The notes under the pieces: model-generated
Seen by the model: the letters and a program-made list of their open reading frames with translations, nothing else
The model's database searches: none
Told to the model about the DNA's origin: nothing
In this document: positions 43,808-56,189 of the stretch, in pieces
How the letters are laid out: each line of letters starts with the position of its first letter
Numbering within the stretch: position 1 is the first letter of the stretch
NCBI RefSeq assembly: GCF_030272615.1
Contig: NC_081412.1
Span: forward strand, 23,220,432 to 23,280,431
Origin: Cryptomeria japonica
Taxonomy: Eukaryota; Streptophyta; Pinopsida; Cupressales; Cupressaceae
Length of the DNA: 60,000 nucleotides
Direction: 5' to 3'
Position numbers and translations under genes: made by a program

Positions 43808-44582
43808 TGATACAAGAGCATCCTCGGTTCATAGCAATCTTGTATCAACCAAAAATATTTTGCTTTCTGTTTTTGCTTTTTGTTTGCAGTTTCAGCATTT
43901 CTTTCTCTATGTCTTGGATTTGGCTCAATAGATCCTATGGAGTTGGATTTTGCTTGAAGACTTGATCATCTTCATTATTCCCGAACCGTGGAGCATTTGG
44001 ATCATTTTTCGGCAAGTTATCGCTACATGAAAGTTTCCATGATTGGTTGACAGTTTCCTGTTATCGGTTGTCTAGACCTATTTGCATTTGTGATCTATCG
44101 GATCCCTTCCATAGCTTGCGGATCCCTGAGCATTGATTCCGATGTTCCTTGGCATGTGGCCGACCTTTTTCCATGATCTACACTTCATCCTTTGGATTTC
44201 CAAAGGAATCTCTTGGGAGGCCGACCTTGTTGGTTTTGCACGTTAGGTCTTGTTCTTCGGGTTTTGATCCCTTTTTGGGCCAACTGGATCCTCTTGGATC
44301 GTATAAATCATTAAAATAGAGAATTAGAATAAAATGAAAAAGTTAGACTAAGCATAGAAGATAGATCTTAAGAATTGAGGTCCCGATTGTGACCTGTCCT
44401 GTATTTTGAGCATGTTTTAAAAGGCCTGTGACCCGATTGTTACTGGTTGGTTGTAATCAATTTTCATGAACTAATCAATCTGTTCTACATTATCTCCATC
44501 ATGTCTATGTGTTTTTGTTGTGTTTACTCTTGCAGATCAGTCTGGATTGATCTCTTTGAGGCCCTCCTAACCGGTGACTGCT
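43808..44582 (+). repeat. 5' LTR of chromovirus
   Basis: Starts TGATACAAGAGCATCC; ends near CTAACCGGTGACTGCT. The exact right edge is uncertain by a few bases because the two LTRs diverge there. Confidence 0.85.
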
Positions 44583-44689
44583 CCAAGTGGTATCAAAGAA
44601 AGTTTTCATTCTGGAGATTGTGTTGTCCTAATAATTTTGTTGTAAGGTGGCAGACTGTGGATCCCTACAGCTGTAGAGGACCGGTGTAA

Positions 44690-45747
44690 ATGATGGTGCA
44701 AAGGGGAACTAGGAATGGTGGAGCATGTGGGAATGTAGACCCTGTTGTGATGGAAATGTTGCGAGGAATAGCAGCCCGGTTGGAAGCCGTGGAGACAGCG
44801 TAGAGAAGAGGCTGACACATCGAAGATGTAAGTGAAGATGAAAGAGAAGAAGCCCCGAAAAAACAAGTAAACCCACCGGCAGTTGATCTGGATGAGGAAA
44901 GGTTTTTTAGGGTTTTGAGTAGGGTGAATACTAAACCACATTTTACCCCACTAGAATACAATGGAAAGTTGGATTCGGATGAATTGATGGATTGGATCTC
45001 AGAGATGGAGAAATATTCTGATTTTGAAAACACTATAGAAGAAAGGAAGGTGAAATATGTCTGTACCCGGTTGAAAGGTCATGCATCTCTTTGGTGGGAC
45101 CATTTGCGGGTTGATAGATAGAGAAGAGGTAAAGAGAAGATAAAGACATGGGATTAGATGATTGCTAAGTTGAAATCAAAATTTATGCCAATTGATTATC
45201 AAGTGAATCTGTTCCACAAGTTGCAGAACTTGAGACTAAAGGAATCTAGTGTGAAGGAGTACACCGAAGCATTTTACAAGTTGAATCAGATCCGGACATG
45301 TTGATGATGAAGTTGAACAAGTTGCAAAATATTTGAATGGATTGCGGGTGTCTATACAAGATGAACTCAGTTTGATCAAATTACAGAGTGTTGAAGAGGC
45401 TTACCAGTATGCCCTGAAGGCAAAAGAAAAGATAAACAAAAGACATGAGCAGAGACAGAGAGGCAAAGGTGGAAGGTTTACCAGAGTAATATTTCAAGGA
45501 GGAAGAGGATATGCTAGAGGAAGAGGTACCTGTATAGATCAAAACAAGGACAAGGAAGTAAATAAAGAAGGCAATTCATACCAGAAAGATGATAGAAATT
45601 TCTACCAGAGGAGATAACTGGATGGCTACAGGAATGAGAATTTTGGAAGACAAGACAAGATAACATTTAGAGGAACTTGCTTTAAGTCTAGAAGAGAAGA
45701 ACATCGTGCTTTCAAGTGTAAGAAGACAGAGAATACTGGAAGAGCAA
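44690..45747 (+). pseudogene. Chromovirus gag
   Basis: ATG at 44690. Retrotransposon-gag content: KVKYVCTRLKGHASLWWDHL, then IAKLKSKFMPIDYQVNL, YTEAFYKLNQI and, in the next frame, VAKYLNGLRVSIQDEL. A frameshift lies near 45300. TAG at 44802-44804, TGA, and TAG at 45119-45121 interrupt it. An RGKGG/GGRGYARGRG basic segment precedes a damaged zinc knuckle, CFKSRREEHRAFKC (about 45681-45720), whose second Cys is Ser. Confidence 0.82.
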
Positions 45748-45749
45748 CA

Positions 45750-46220
45750 GTGGTGGAAGAAAACCCCACCGGATCAGACAATAAACTAGAAGATGGAGAA
45801 TTGTTGATGATGAGGAGAGCTTTGTGTCATACCGAGAGAGATGAAGATCCCTTGCAGAGGAAGAATTTGTTCAAGACCAGATGTAAGGTATCTGGTAAGT
45901 GTTGTAAAGTTATTATTGATAGTGGTAGTTCAGACAATCTTGTTTCAGAAGAGATGGTGAATAAATTAAATTTGGAGAGATTGACACACCCTAATCCTTA
46001 TCAGATAGCATGGATTTGGGATGAACATAAGTTGTTAGTAAGTGAGCAATGTTTGATGAAATTGAAAATTGGGAATTATCATGATGAAGTCTTGTGTGAT
46101 ATTATGCCTATGGATATTTGTCATTTTTTCTTGGGTAGACCTTGGAAATTTGATAGACACGCAATACATGATGGGAGGAATAATACATACACTATTGTGG
46201 CCAATGGGATGAAGTAAACC
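45750..46220 (+). pseudogene. Chromovirus protease
   Basis: An aspartic protease with catalytic DSGSSDNLVS near 45920 and the family-typical YQIAWIWDEHKLLVSEQC and FFLGRPWKFDRHAIHDGR blocks. Open from about 45620 to a TAA at 46215-46217, after which the frame continues to RT. Confidence 0.85.
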
Positions 46221-47760
46221 TTGTTGCCCTTGGAGGAGTTGTTGAAGAATGAAGTTTGTACAAATCCTAGAATCTGTTTGGTGGATGGAAGGAAATTCCC
46301 AAATGGATTGAGACATGAGAATGTGTGTTTTTCTTTAATTCCTAAGAAGACTGAGAATCTGGAGCATGAAGAGGAACAACCGGAAGAGATAAACGATTTG
46401 CTGACAGAATATGAAGACATCATTTCAGATAATGTGCCTGATGGATTTCCACCTATAAGAAGTATCAGTCTTTGCATGGACCTGGTTCTCAGAGCTAGTT
46501 TGCCTAACAAAGCTGCACACTAGATGACACCGACAGAGAATGAAGAGTTCAATAGACAAGTGAAGGATTTGTTGAAGAAAGGTTTGATCAGAGAAAGTCT
46601 GAGCCCTTGTGCAATACCAATATTATTAGCACCTAAGAAGAATGGAGAATAGAGAATGTGTACTGATTCCAAAGAAATAAACAAGATCACAGTGAAATAT
46701 TGGTTTCCTTTGCCTAGGATGGATGACATAATGGACTATTTGAGTGGAGCCAAATACTTTACAAAGATAGATTTAAAGACTGGATATCATCATATCAAGA
46801 TCAAGGAAGGAGATGAGTGTAAGATAGAATTCAAGACAAATGAAGGATTGTATGAATGGTTGGTGATGCCTTTTGGGTTAACTAATGCACCGAGTACTTT
46901 CATGAGGTTGATGAATGAGGTATTGAAGAAATTATTGGGTAAGTTTTTTATTGTATATTTGGATGACATTTTGATTTTCAGTAAGACAAAAAAGAGCATT
47001 TGTTGCATTTGAGACAAGTTTTGCAGAGGTTGAGAGAAGAAAAGTTGTTGATAAATATTAAGAAGTCTGCTTTCATGAAGGATGATTTAGTCTATTTGGT
47101 ATTTGTGATATCTAAGGATGGTTTAAGATGGACCCTGAGAAAGTAAAAGAAATTGTTGAGTGGCCTACACCGGAAAGCATTGGAGAGGTAAGATCATTTC
47201 ATGGATTGGCTAGTTTCTACCGGAAGTTTATCAGAAATTTCAATTCAGTTTGTAACCCTATGACTGATACAATGAGAGGGGATAAGAAGGAATTCAAGTG
47301 GACCACCAAAGCAAACAAAAATTTTGAGTTGTTGAAATGAAAAGTGACTAAACAGCATGTGTTGGATTTACCGGATTTCAATAAAGTATTTAAGGTGGAT
47401 TGTGATGCAAGTGGAATAGTAATAGGAACAGTTTTGAGTCAGGAAGGGAGAGTTGTAGCTTATTTCAGTGAGAAATTGAATGATGCCCGGAGGAGATATT
47501 CAATCTATGATCAATAATTTTATGCTATAGTTCAAGCCTTGAAGAAGTGGAGACATTACTTGTTGCCTAAGGATTTTGTGTTGTATACATATCATCAAGC
47601 CTTGCAGTATTTGAACAATTAGAGTAAGTTGAATCAGAGACATATGAGATGGGTAGATTTTTTGCAGAGTTACACCTTTGTGTTGAAGCATAGAAGTGGG
47701 AAATCTAACAAAGTTGTTGATGCGTTGAGTAGGAGAAGGAATTCGCTCACAGAGATGAGA
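46221..47760 (+). pseudogene. Chromovirus reverse transcriptase and RNase H
   Basis: RT blocks: LLKKGLIRESLSPCAIPILL, then a [33 protein letters not shown]-type [36 protein letters not shown] and catalytic YLDD (46957-46968). A frameshift follows near 46990. RNase [17 protein letters not shown] with the first Asp. The expected Glu in the FYAIVQAL block is a TAA (47515-47517), and the expected Asp before HQALQYL is Tyr. These lesions would abolish RNase H even without the other stops. Confidence 0.85.
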
Positions 47761-47859
47761 GTGACAGTATTAGGTTTGAGGAATTGAAGACTTTGTATGA
47801 TGATGAGCCGGATTTGGCAAAACCTTGGAAAGCATGTAGAGAATCGGTTGCGGTAGATA

Positions 47860-49214
47860 GGAGTTAGTGGTTGGATTACTTCATTCAGGATGGGATGTTA
47901 TTCAAAAAGGTTCAATTGTGCATACCTAAGAGTTCTATGACGGAGAATCTGATAAAGGAGAAACACGATGGAGGATTGGATGGACATTTTGGTGTTGACA
48001 AAACAGTAGCCTTGGTAAGTGAGCATTACTTTTTGCCCCAGATTCATAAGGATGTTAGAAAATATGTGCAAAGTTGTAGAGTTTGTCAAGTTACAAAGGA
48101 TAGTAGTCAGAATGTGGGATTGTATAAACCTTTGACAATACCAGTAAGACCTTGGAAGGATATAAGCATGGATTTCATACTTGAATTGCATAAAACACCG
48201 AGAGTGAATGATTCTATATTTGTGGTAGTGGATAGATTCTCGAAGATGGCTCATTTCATACCTTGTAAGAAGACATCAGATGCATTGCATGTAGCAGACC
48301 TATTTTTCAAAGAAGTAGTGAGATTGCATGGATTACCTAAGAGCATAGTTTCAGACAAAGACACAAAGTTTGTTGGCTATTTTTTTAGAACACTTTGGAA
48401 GAAGATGAAGATAGATTTGAAGTTCAGTTCTACTTTTCACCTATAGACTGATGGATAAATAGAAGTAGTTAACTGGAGCTTGGGAAATTTGTTGAGATGT
48501 TTAGTTGGAGATAAAACCGGAAGTTGGGATTCAATCCTTACACAAGTAGAGTTTGCCTACAATAATTCGGTAAACAGGAGTACCGGAAGAACACCTTTTG
48601 AGATTGTTACCGAAGTGCATCTTAGAGGTATATCAGAATTGAGAGACATTACCAGTGAAGACCGGAGAAGTTCAAAAGCAGAAGACTTTTCAGATCACAT
48701 GGCAGCATTGCATATTCAGGTTAAGCGCCATTTGGAAGACATGAACAACAAGTATAAGGAGAAGGCAGATGAGAAGAGGAGACATAAGGAATTTGAAGTT
48801 GGCAATGAAGTAATGGTGTATCTAAGAAAAGAAAGATTCCCAACTAATAACAAGTTGCAGATGAGAAAGATTGGACCTTGCAAGATTTTGAGAAAGTTCA
48901 GCTCTTGGAATGCATATGTAGTGGAGTTACCGAATACTCTGAGTATTGCACCTATGTTTAGCATTGCAAATCTTCATGAGTATCATGAACCAGAATTCAG
49001 TGAATACAGTATTGCAGACTTGGAGAAACAGTTGCCCTGGAAGGAACCAAATCAGATTGAATTCATTTTGGATGATTGGATTGGGCGTAGTACCCAGAGC
49101 AGTCAGTATAAGGAGTATCTTGTGAAGTGGAAGGACAGACCAGTTCAAGACTCATCTTGGATTTCTCAGACAGAGGTAGACCACCTTGGCTTTCCTTTGA
49201 CCCCGACAAAGTGA
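47860..49214 (+). pseudogene. Chromovirus integrase with chromodomain
   Basis: Zinc-binding part HDGGLDGHFGVDKTVALV...CRVCQVTKD (about 47970-48100). The core has ISMDFILELHKTPRVNDSIF, VVVDRFSKMAHFIPC and VSDKDTKFVGYFF (two of the three catalytic acids). A cluster of stops follows (TAG 48445-48447, TAA 48457-48459), then LGNLLRCLVGDKTGSWDSIL and a GPCKILRK block. The C-terminal chromodomain is ILDDWIGRSTQSSQYKEYLV plus KWKDRPVQDSSWIS (about 49060-49170). The last frame ends at 49212-49214. Confidence 0.88.
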
Positions 49215-49245
49215 GAGACTCACTTTCTCATTAACCTCAGATGTC

Positions 49246-50009
49246 TGATGCAGGAGCATCCCCAGTTCATAGCAATCTTGCATCAACCAAAAATATTTTC
49301 CTTTCTGTTTTTTCTTTTTGTTGCAGTTTCAGCATTTATTTCTATGTGTCTCGGATTTGGCTCGCTGGATCCTGTGGATTTGTATTTTTCATGAAGACTT
49401 GATCATCTTCCTTATTCCCAAACTTTGAAGCATTTGGATCATTTTCTAGCAAGTTATCGCTACTAGTTTCCATGACAGTTTCCTGTTACCGATTGCTTGG
49501 ACCTATTTGCATTTGTGATCTATCAGATCCCTTTTGTAGCTTGCAGAGCCCTGAGCTTTGATTATAATGTTATTTGGCATGTGGGCAACCTTTTTCCATG
49601 ATGTACACTTCATCCTTTGTATTTCTGAAGGAATCTCTTGGCAGAGGTCGACCTTGTTGTTTTTGCACATTAGATCTGTTCTTCGGGTCTTGATCCCTTT
49701 TTGGGCCGACCGGATCCTCTTGGATTGTATACATCATTATAATAGAGCATTAGAATAAAACAAAGAAGTTATACTAACCATAGAAGATAGATCTTAAGAT
49801 TTGAGGTCTCGGTTGTGACCTGTCCATTATTTTGAGCATGTTCTGGCAGGCTTGTGACCCGGCTGTTATCGATTGGTTGTAATGAGTTTTCATGAAATAA
49901 TCGATATGTTCTGCATTGCCTCCATCATGTCTATGTGTTTCTATTGTGTTTACTCTTGCTGATTGATCCGGATTGATCTCTTTGAGGTCCCTCCTAACTG
50001 GTGACTGTT
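49246..50009 (+). repeat. 3' LTR of chromovirus
   Basis: Starts TGATGCAGGAGCATCC; ends near CTAACTGGTGACTGTT, directly before GA-rich repeat. Confidence 0.85.
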
Positions 50010-50230
50010 GAGAGCGGAGGGAGGGAGAGAAAAAGAGAGAGGGGGATGGTAAGGGGAGTGAGGGAGAGAAAGAGTGGAGAGAGAGAGAGAGAGATGTGGT
50101 GACAGAGGGAGGGAGGGAGGGAGGGAGAGGGAGAGGGAGAGAGAGCGGATGGGAAAGGAAGGGAGATTGAGGGGGGACAGAGGGAGAGAGAGAGAGGGGG
50201 GGATGGGTATGGAGGAAGGGAGAGAGGGGA
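50010..50230. repeat. GA-rich simple repeat, right part
   Basis: Purine-rich GAGAGAGGGAGGGAGG-type sequence resembling 43540-43807. Not coding. Confidence 0.9.
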
Positions 50231-50344
50231 AGCATACTAGTTTATTATTTTTATCCTTGAACCTGATGCTGGCTCTCATAGGATGATCCGAACTTTTTTT
50301 TGTAAGCAATATTGGCACTTCTTTTTATATTGTAATAACAGTTC

Positions 50345-52020
50345 ATCTTGCCCCTCAGGACACCATATGACCCCTTAGGACACAATACAACACCTTAGGA
50401 TATCATATGGTCCTACTTGGGGTCGTATAGTGTGCTAAGGGATCTTATGGTGTCATTAGGGGCCATGTGGGATCCTAAGGGGTCACATGATGTCGTTAGG
50501 GGTCACGTGGGGTCCTAATTGGGCCACGCATGTGTTACAACACCATATGACCCCTTAGGACATCACTCATGGTCCTAAGGGGTCCTAATGGATCTGCACA
50601 TGTGTTAGAACACTATATGACCCCTTAGGAAAGCATACGGCCCCTTAAGATATCATATGGTCCTACGGGGTCATGTCATGTGCTAAGGGGTCATATAGTA
50701 TTGTTACAGGTCTTCGGGGTCCTAATGGAGCCACACATGTGTTAGAACACCATATGACCCCTTAGGACACCATACGACCCCTTAGGACATCATATGGTCC
50801 TAAAGGGTCATGTGGTATTCTAAGGGGTCATATGGTGTCATTAGGGGTCTTGTGGGTTCCTAATGGGTCCACACGTGTTAGAACACCATATGACCCCTTA
50901 GGACACCATACGACCCCTTAGAACATCATATGGTCCTAAGGGGTCATGTGGTGTGCTAAGGGGTCATATGGTGTCGTTAGGGGTCATGTGGAGTCCTAAT
51001 GGTGCCAGACATGTTATACAACACCATATGATCCATTAGGATACCATATGACCCCTTAGGACATCATATGCTCCTAAGGGGTCATGGGTGTGCTAAGGAG
51101 TCATATAATATCGTTAGAGATCATGTGAGGTCCTAATTAGGCCGCACGTGTGTTACAACATCATATGACCCCTTACGACACCATATGACCCCTTAGGATA
51201 TGATACATGGTCCTAAGGGGTCATATGGTGTCATTGGGGGTCATGTGGGGTCCTAATGGGGCCACACATGTGTTACAACATCATATTAGCCCTTAGGACA
51301 TCATACTACCCCTTAAGATATCATATGGTCCTAAGGGGTCATGTCGTGTGCTAAGGGGTTGTATGGTGTCGTTACGGGTCTTCGAGGTCCTAATGGGGCC
51401 ACACGTGTTAGAACACCATATGACCCCTTAGGACACCATACAACTCCTTAGGACATGATATGGTCCTAAGAGATCATGTGGTATGCTAAGGGGTCATATG
51501 GTGTTGTTAGGGGTCTTGTGGGGTCCTAATGGGTCTACACATGTATTAGGACACCATATGACCCCTTAGGACACCATACGACCCCTTAGGACATCATATG
51601 GTCCTAAGGGGACATGTGGTGTGCTAAGGGTCATATGGTATTTTTATGGGTCATGTGGAGTCCTAAAGGTGCCACACATGTGTTATAACACCATATGACC
51701 CCGTAGGACATCATATGCTCCTAAGGGGTCATGTGGTGTGCTAAGGGGTCACATGATGTCATTAGGGGTCACATGGGGTCCTAATTGGGTCACTCATGTG
51801 TTACAACACCATATGACCCCTTACAACATCATATGACCCCTTAGGATATCATACATGGTCATAAGGGGTCATATGGTATCATTGGGGATCATGTGGGGTC
51901 CTAATGGGGTTGCACATGTGTTAGAACATCATATGACCCCTTATGACATCATATGGTTTTAAGGGTTCATATGGTGTGCTAAGGGACCTTATATGATGTC
52001 ATTAGGGGTTATGTGGGATC
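50345..52020. repeat. Tandem array, ~118-138 bp units, about 12 copies, with internal dyads
   Basis: The landmark CACATGTGTTAGAACACC or a variant recurs near 50529, 50599, 50736, 50874, 51010, 51145, 51267, 51403, 51540, 51677, 51795 and 51914: spacing mostly 135-138 bases, with short units of 118-122 and one partial of 70. Within a unit CCATATGACCCCTTAGGA is followed by its complement TCCTAAGGGGTCATATGG, so single strands can fold into stems. No gene. This is a minisatellite or satellite-like array. Confidence 0.92.
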
Positions 52021-52200
52021 CTGAGAGAGAGAGAGAGAGAGTAGGAATACAATGTACTAAGATATTGAGAGACTATATATGCATATATTTTACATACATA
52101 TATGTATACATACACATACACATTTTATATACATATACATACATATTATATACATACATATATGTATACATACACATACACATATACATACATAGGATGT
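52021..52200. repeat. GA and TA/CATA microsatellites
   Basis: (GA) run at 52023-52042, then TATACATACATA-type low-complexity sequence to about 52195. Open frames here are repeat translations. Confidence 0.9.
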
Positions 52201-52216
52201 CTTTATGTTGACATAA

Positions 52217-52320
52217 CCCATACAGATTTTGTTCTCTCCAAAACGTGTATGGGTTTTGTTCTCTCTAAACCTCATACGCGCTATTGTTTCTAAAAACTCC
52301 GTACGCATTTAGTGTGTTTA
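52217..52320. repeat. Motif cluster C
   Basis: AACCCATACAG, inverted GTGTATGGGTTTTG (about 52240), CCTCATACGCG (about 52269) and AACTCCGTACGCATTTAG (about 52298). Related to clusters A and B. It could mark the end of another copy of the same element. Confidence 0.45.
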
Positions 52321-53220
52321 GGCTTTTGATTAGGCTTGAATGATAAGGTTGAGGGTTGGACGTTTGATTTCCCTCCATTTCCCTCCTTTTTGACATGTTT
52401 TGTTTTATCAAATTGGTTTCTCGACTTTGTCATCATCAAGTTTACACCTCATCAACTGGGTATTTCTAAAATCGCCACCATATTTTCACCCATCTTCTAA
52501 GCTTTCTAACCATATAATTTTTTTAAAATTTGAACATTAACATATCAATCTTGAATTTCTTTTACCAGTGTCTTCATAGTTCTCAAAGACATGTGTACCA
52601 TTTTTTTAATAACTTTTGATCTACTTATCCAAATTTTAAAACAATTACATATTATTGTAGTTCACTTGATTATTTACACTTACAAAAAAAAAAATCATTT
52701 TCGATTATTTTGGTGCAAGTTATGCTTCGCACATGAACAGGTACCTGATTTTTCAGGATGTGCCCATTTCGAAAAATCATAAAAAAAAATACTCAACAAA
52801 AAATTACAAAAAAATTGATAGCTTCTAGTGCTCACTCTTATCTATCTTTCTACCAAAGGATTTATCAAAATAAATATAACTATGACTTTTTTGATGTGCA
52901 TGCCTGACACTATGTTATGTTTTTCAAAAGAAAAAAAATCAGGGATTCTTTTTTGTGCGTGAAGGATTTGACCTCGTTAATCTTACCCAATTTTGAAACA
53001 ATTTAGTAGTTTGGAAACTAGATTCAAATTACTACAATCTTTGTTCTTTGAGCATCTTCATATTTTGAGTGGATGTCTCTCAAATTTCTCCTCCAAGTTC
53101 AAGTTTAGCTAGAAAAAAAAAAAAAGTGTCCACTTATACCCCTTTTTGCACATCATCTTGGTGCACTTGCCTATTTGTCATAGCTACATCATTTCAATTG
53201 TTGACATCAATGTCAATCTA
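52321..53220. other. No gene recognised
   Basis: AT-rich sequence with A-runs and no convincing frame or repeat. Its only notable feature is the position between motif cluster C and the AC/GT microsatellite. Confidence 0.4.
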
Positions 53221-53226
53221 ATGCTA

Positions 53227-53227
<1 letters not shown>

Positions 53228-53266
<39 letters not shown>

Positions 53267-53304
53267 CTGTGTGTGTGTGTGTGTGTGTACACACATATTT
53301 ATAT

Positions 53305-53346
<42 letters not shown>

Positions 53347-53475
53347 ACACATATTTATATATACATACGCATATACATACATACATACATACATACATAT
53401 ACATATATGGTGTGTGTGTGTGTGTGTGTCTATGTATGTGTATGTATGTATGTATGTCAATATATATGTATATAT
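53228..53475. repeat. AC/GT and ATAC microsatellites
   Basis: (CA) run 53229-53260, (GT) 53268-53288, (AC) 53307-53350, (ATAC) about 53366-53400, (GT) 53410-53428 and (ATGT) to about 53458. Complementary runs could form hairpins. Frames translate to Cys-Val or Thr-His runs and are not genes. Confidence 0.95.
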
Positions 53476-55307
53476 CAGTTCTGATACAAGAAAACACGTC
53501 AAATATTACCACTCATACAAAATGTGGTGTCTAGTCATGTACAAATCATCTGCCCTATGGGTGATGACTACCTGAGCCCTTTGGTCCTAGTCGTGGTGGC
53601 TCCATAGGAGTCTATCTATGAGACAACATAGAGCATGGGTAGCTCCTAGGGGAGCTCCTCCTAACTCTCTCTATCATTATGCCTCTATTCATTCTCGCCT
53701 TTTCCCTGGACTCCATGAGCTCACTTTGTAGTTGTTCCCTATCCTCTTGTGATAATGTCTCCAAGCTAGAATGCAACGAATGAAGTCATGCCATCCTTGT
53801 GCATTGGCTATAGGAGAGAAAGTAAAACTTGTGTTAGTCACATATACATATATTATAATCAAAATGTAACAAAATTAATATATCTAAATCAATCATATAT
53901 CATACCTAGATCCCCTTCCTACCATGTAGGATTGAAAGACCTGACTAGCTGGATCAGGTGGGCTAACCCATGGCTAAGGATTTTCTATCAAGTAGCCTGG
54001 TGGAAACACGACACCTGGAAATGAGCCTGCCAATATCTAGTGTATGCACGCTAAACACCAACATCATCCTCATCATCATCATATGTAACCTCACCTCTCC
54101 TCATCATCATCATATGTAACCTCTACATCATGTGTTGTAGGTATAGGCAAGGCCCCTAGCCTCACAACACTCTAAGAGTGTCGTATGTAGGTTGTCACTA
54201 TTATGGGATAGTCCTACACTAGACCAAAGTATCTCATCACCCTATCATTTTAAAATGGCATGATGATGTAACTATGGTGACCCTCAAATAGATGATCTCA
54301 TTGCATCCTCCGTAGCTAGATACGCTTCTCTTCCCAGTCAAACATGCATCTATATGGTCTCCATATGATATCAACAAGCTATAGAAGATCTATCACTACT
54401 CTCCAATATAATAAATCTCCTCTCTACCATGGTCTACTGTAGGGGTAGGCATGCGCTTACAGCTTGTCAAGGGAGTTATCTATGGAAAATCCTACAAAAG
54501 TAGTGTGTGATATATTCTCAAACATCCATACTTGCAGCAATGTGCAATTCATCAAAATCTTACCCTCATAATATATATATTGCTCCAAGTCAAGGTAGGG
54601 ATGAGAAAACATGCTCTTTCTCCATGCAAACACAATGTAGTGCTCCTACATCTTGTGGATAGCATAGGTAAGGCCTCCCTGCATATGAGTGTCTTTCCCA
54701 TTAAGACATATAATCAACCCCACTATAGCAATCATGGTCCTCTGAATCAATGGAAACTCTCATGTAGTGTGCGGTAACCACCTAATGTATATCCAACTCC
54801 TCATATCTTTGGGAGTCCCTCTACCGATGTAGTATCTCTAATCTCTCTCTTCCCCTTGACATGATCAATGTGACTCGTATCTCACAATCCTCCCTTATAC
54901 TAGTAGATGTAGAATGTGATACACATCCTCTAAGGTGACGATCATCTCTCCATTAGGAAGATGAAAAGTAGATGTATCTGCATCCCACCTCTCCATTAGG
55001 GTCGTCAACATCAACACATGATATTTCATCATTGGCATACAATATACCCAATACAATCCTACATCTCGAAGTAGCATCCCCTCATCCTAATCAAGATAGT
55101 AGAGTTGGCTCCTTAGAAAGTTGTACACAAAACCTTCGACATGTTCCCACATGTAGGGTAGTTCCTACAAATAACATCATCAACATATCCATTAGAATCA
55201 TAGTTGTTATAACCACAAGTGTGCCACATGGAGGCCTTTTCCAGACCAAGGTGCCCCTATGGGACCATGGTGCCCAGAGTGGACCATGGCACCCTAGTGG
55301 GACTAGG

Positions 55308-56179
55308 TATAAGGAAGTTAAGTAGTGGAACAACTTCCTACACTAACCTTGAGAGGAGGGTAATGCAAAAAAAATTAGAAACCATTACAACAATTACAAA
55401 AATAAACATAAATAGCATGCATACCACAACATAGTTATTTACATGGAGAAAACCCTTTTGGGAGAAGAACCCCACACTCCAAAAGCCACCCAGTATATTA
55501 TTTAGAAATTAATAACAGATTACAATATACTTGCAGAGCAATTTTTTCACACAAGTAATACCAACTAGAGATTCAAAGGTAACTCAATAGCTATAAGACT
55601 CTTACACACAACCTCCATCTCACACACCCCATATAGAAGAGATACAATACATGAAATCGTTAAACGATATTACAAAAGCATGGGCTAAAACCACCCAATA
55701 AAGTGGAACTCACCTTATCTCCAATCCTAGATGCCCTGTGATGTATCAAAACACACATCAACATGTGTACCTCCCTTTTATAGCTCATTTATGTGTCTAA
55801 CACATTTTTATATTTTGTATTTCAGGAAACCAAACTTTTGGAGGCTACAACTTTTGAACCGGGTGTTTGATTGATGAACCGTTTGAAGCATTAGAAAGCT
55901 CGCGATGTGCTATATCAAGTTATATGCACACTTTTGGGTTGTTTTAGAGCGTCTAAAGCCCTCAAAATTGACTCTAAAACTTTCGATTGCAGTTTTTTAA
56001 AATGGAAACTTTAATATCTTCAAATCTAAACATGATCTTGCAACAAAAATTTACTAATGTACTTATCTAGCCAATCCAAATCTTTGGGGAAAATTTTGAA
56101 CCAATTCATGCTCAAATGAAAAATTACTATAAATATTAACCTTATCTAAATGCAAGGTTGAGACACCATTTTCCTAACA
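55308..56179 (-). mobile_element. Solo Copia-type LTR
   Basis: Start TATAAGGAAGTT (TG probably mutated to TA; compare TGTTAGGAAT of 22996), GAGAGGAGGG signature near 55351, and an AAACCCTTTTGGGAGAA block. It ends TTCCTAACA. TSD ctagg at 55303-55307 and 56180-56184. 872 bp, no internal region. Confidence 0.7.
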
Positions 56180-56189
56180 CTAGGGTGCC

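Larger units (their letters stand above)
43808..50009 (+). mobile_element. Chromodomain Gypsy retrotransposon (chromovirus), dead
   Basis: 5' LTR 43808-44582 and 3' LTR 49246-50009 (about 775 and 764 bp). Both flanks read gagag, but in GA-rich DNA this is weak as a TSD. A PBS-like TGGTATCAAAG is at 44588-44598. Order: gag, protease, RT, RNase H, integrase, chromodomain. The chromodomain marks the chromovirus branch, whose integrases can favour heterochromatin. Stops and frameshifts occur in every gene. Confidence 0.9.

Noticed and set aside
43459-43848. Long Ser/Leu/Pro-rich reverse-strand frames (also at 49774-50318)
   Set aside because: Translation of GA-rich simple repeat; no stop codons arise in such sequence, so openness is meaningless.
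45681-45720. Possible functional zinc knuckle in chromovirus gag
   Set aside because: The second Cys is Ser and the Gly before His is Glu, so it cannot bind zinc as a normal CCHC knuckle.
50345-52020. Regular repeats suggesting a CRISPR-like array
   Set aside because: Units are contiguous and diverged, without unique spacers, in a eukaryotic transposon context.
53146-53534. Cys/Val and Thr/His-rich frames on both strands
   Set aside because: Translation of AC/GT microsatellites.
55441-55530. ACATGGAGAAAACCC block resembling a viral or caulimovirid segment
   Set aside because: The same block occurs in the Copia LTRs of the window (3180, 15130, 17360, 27960), so it is LTR sequence.
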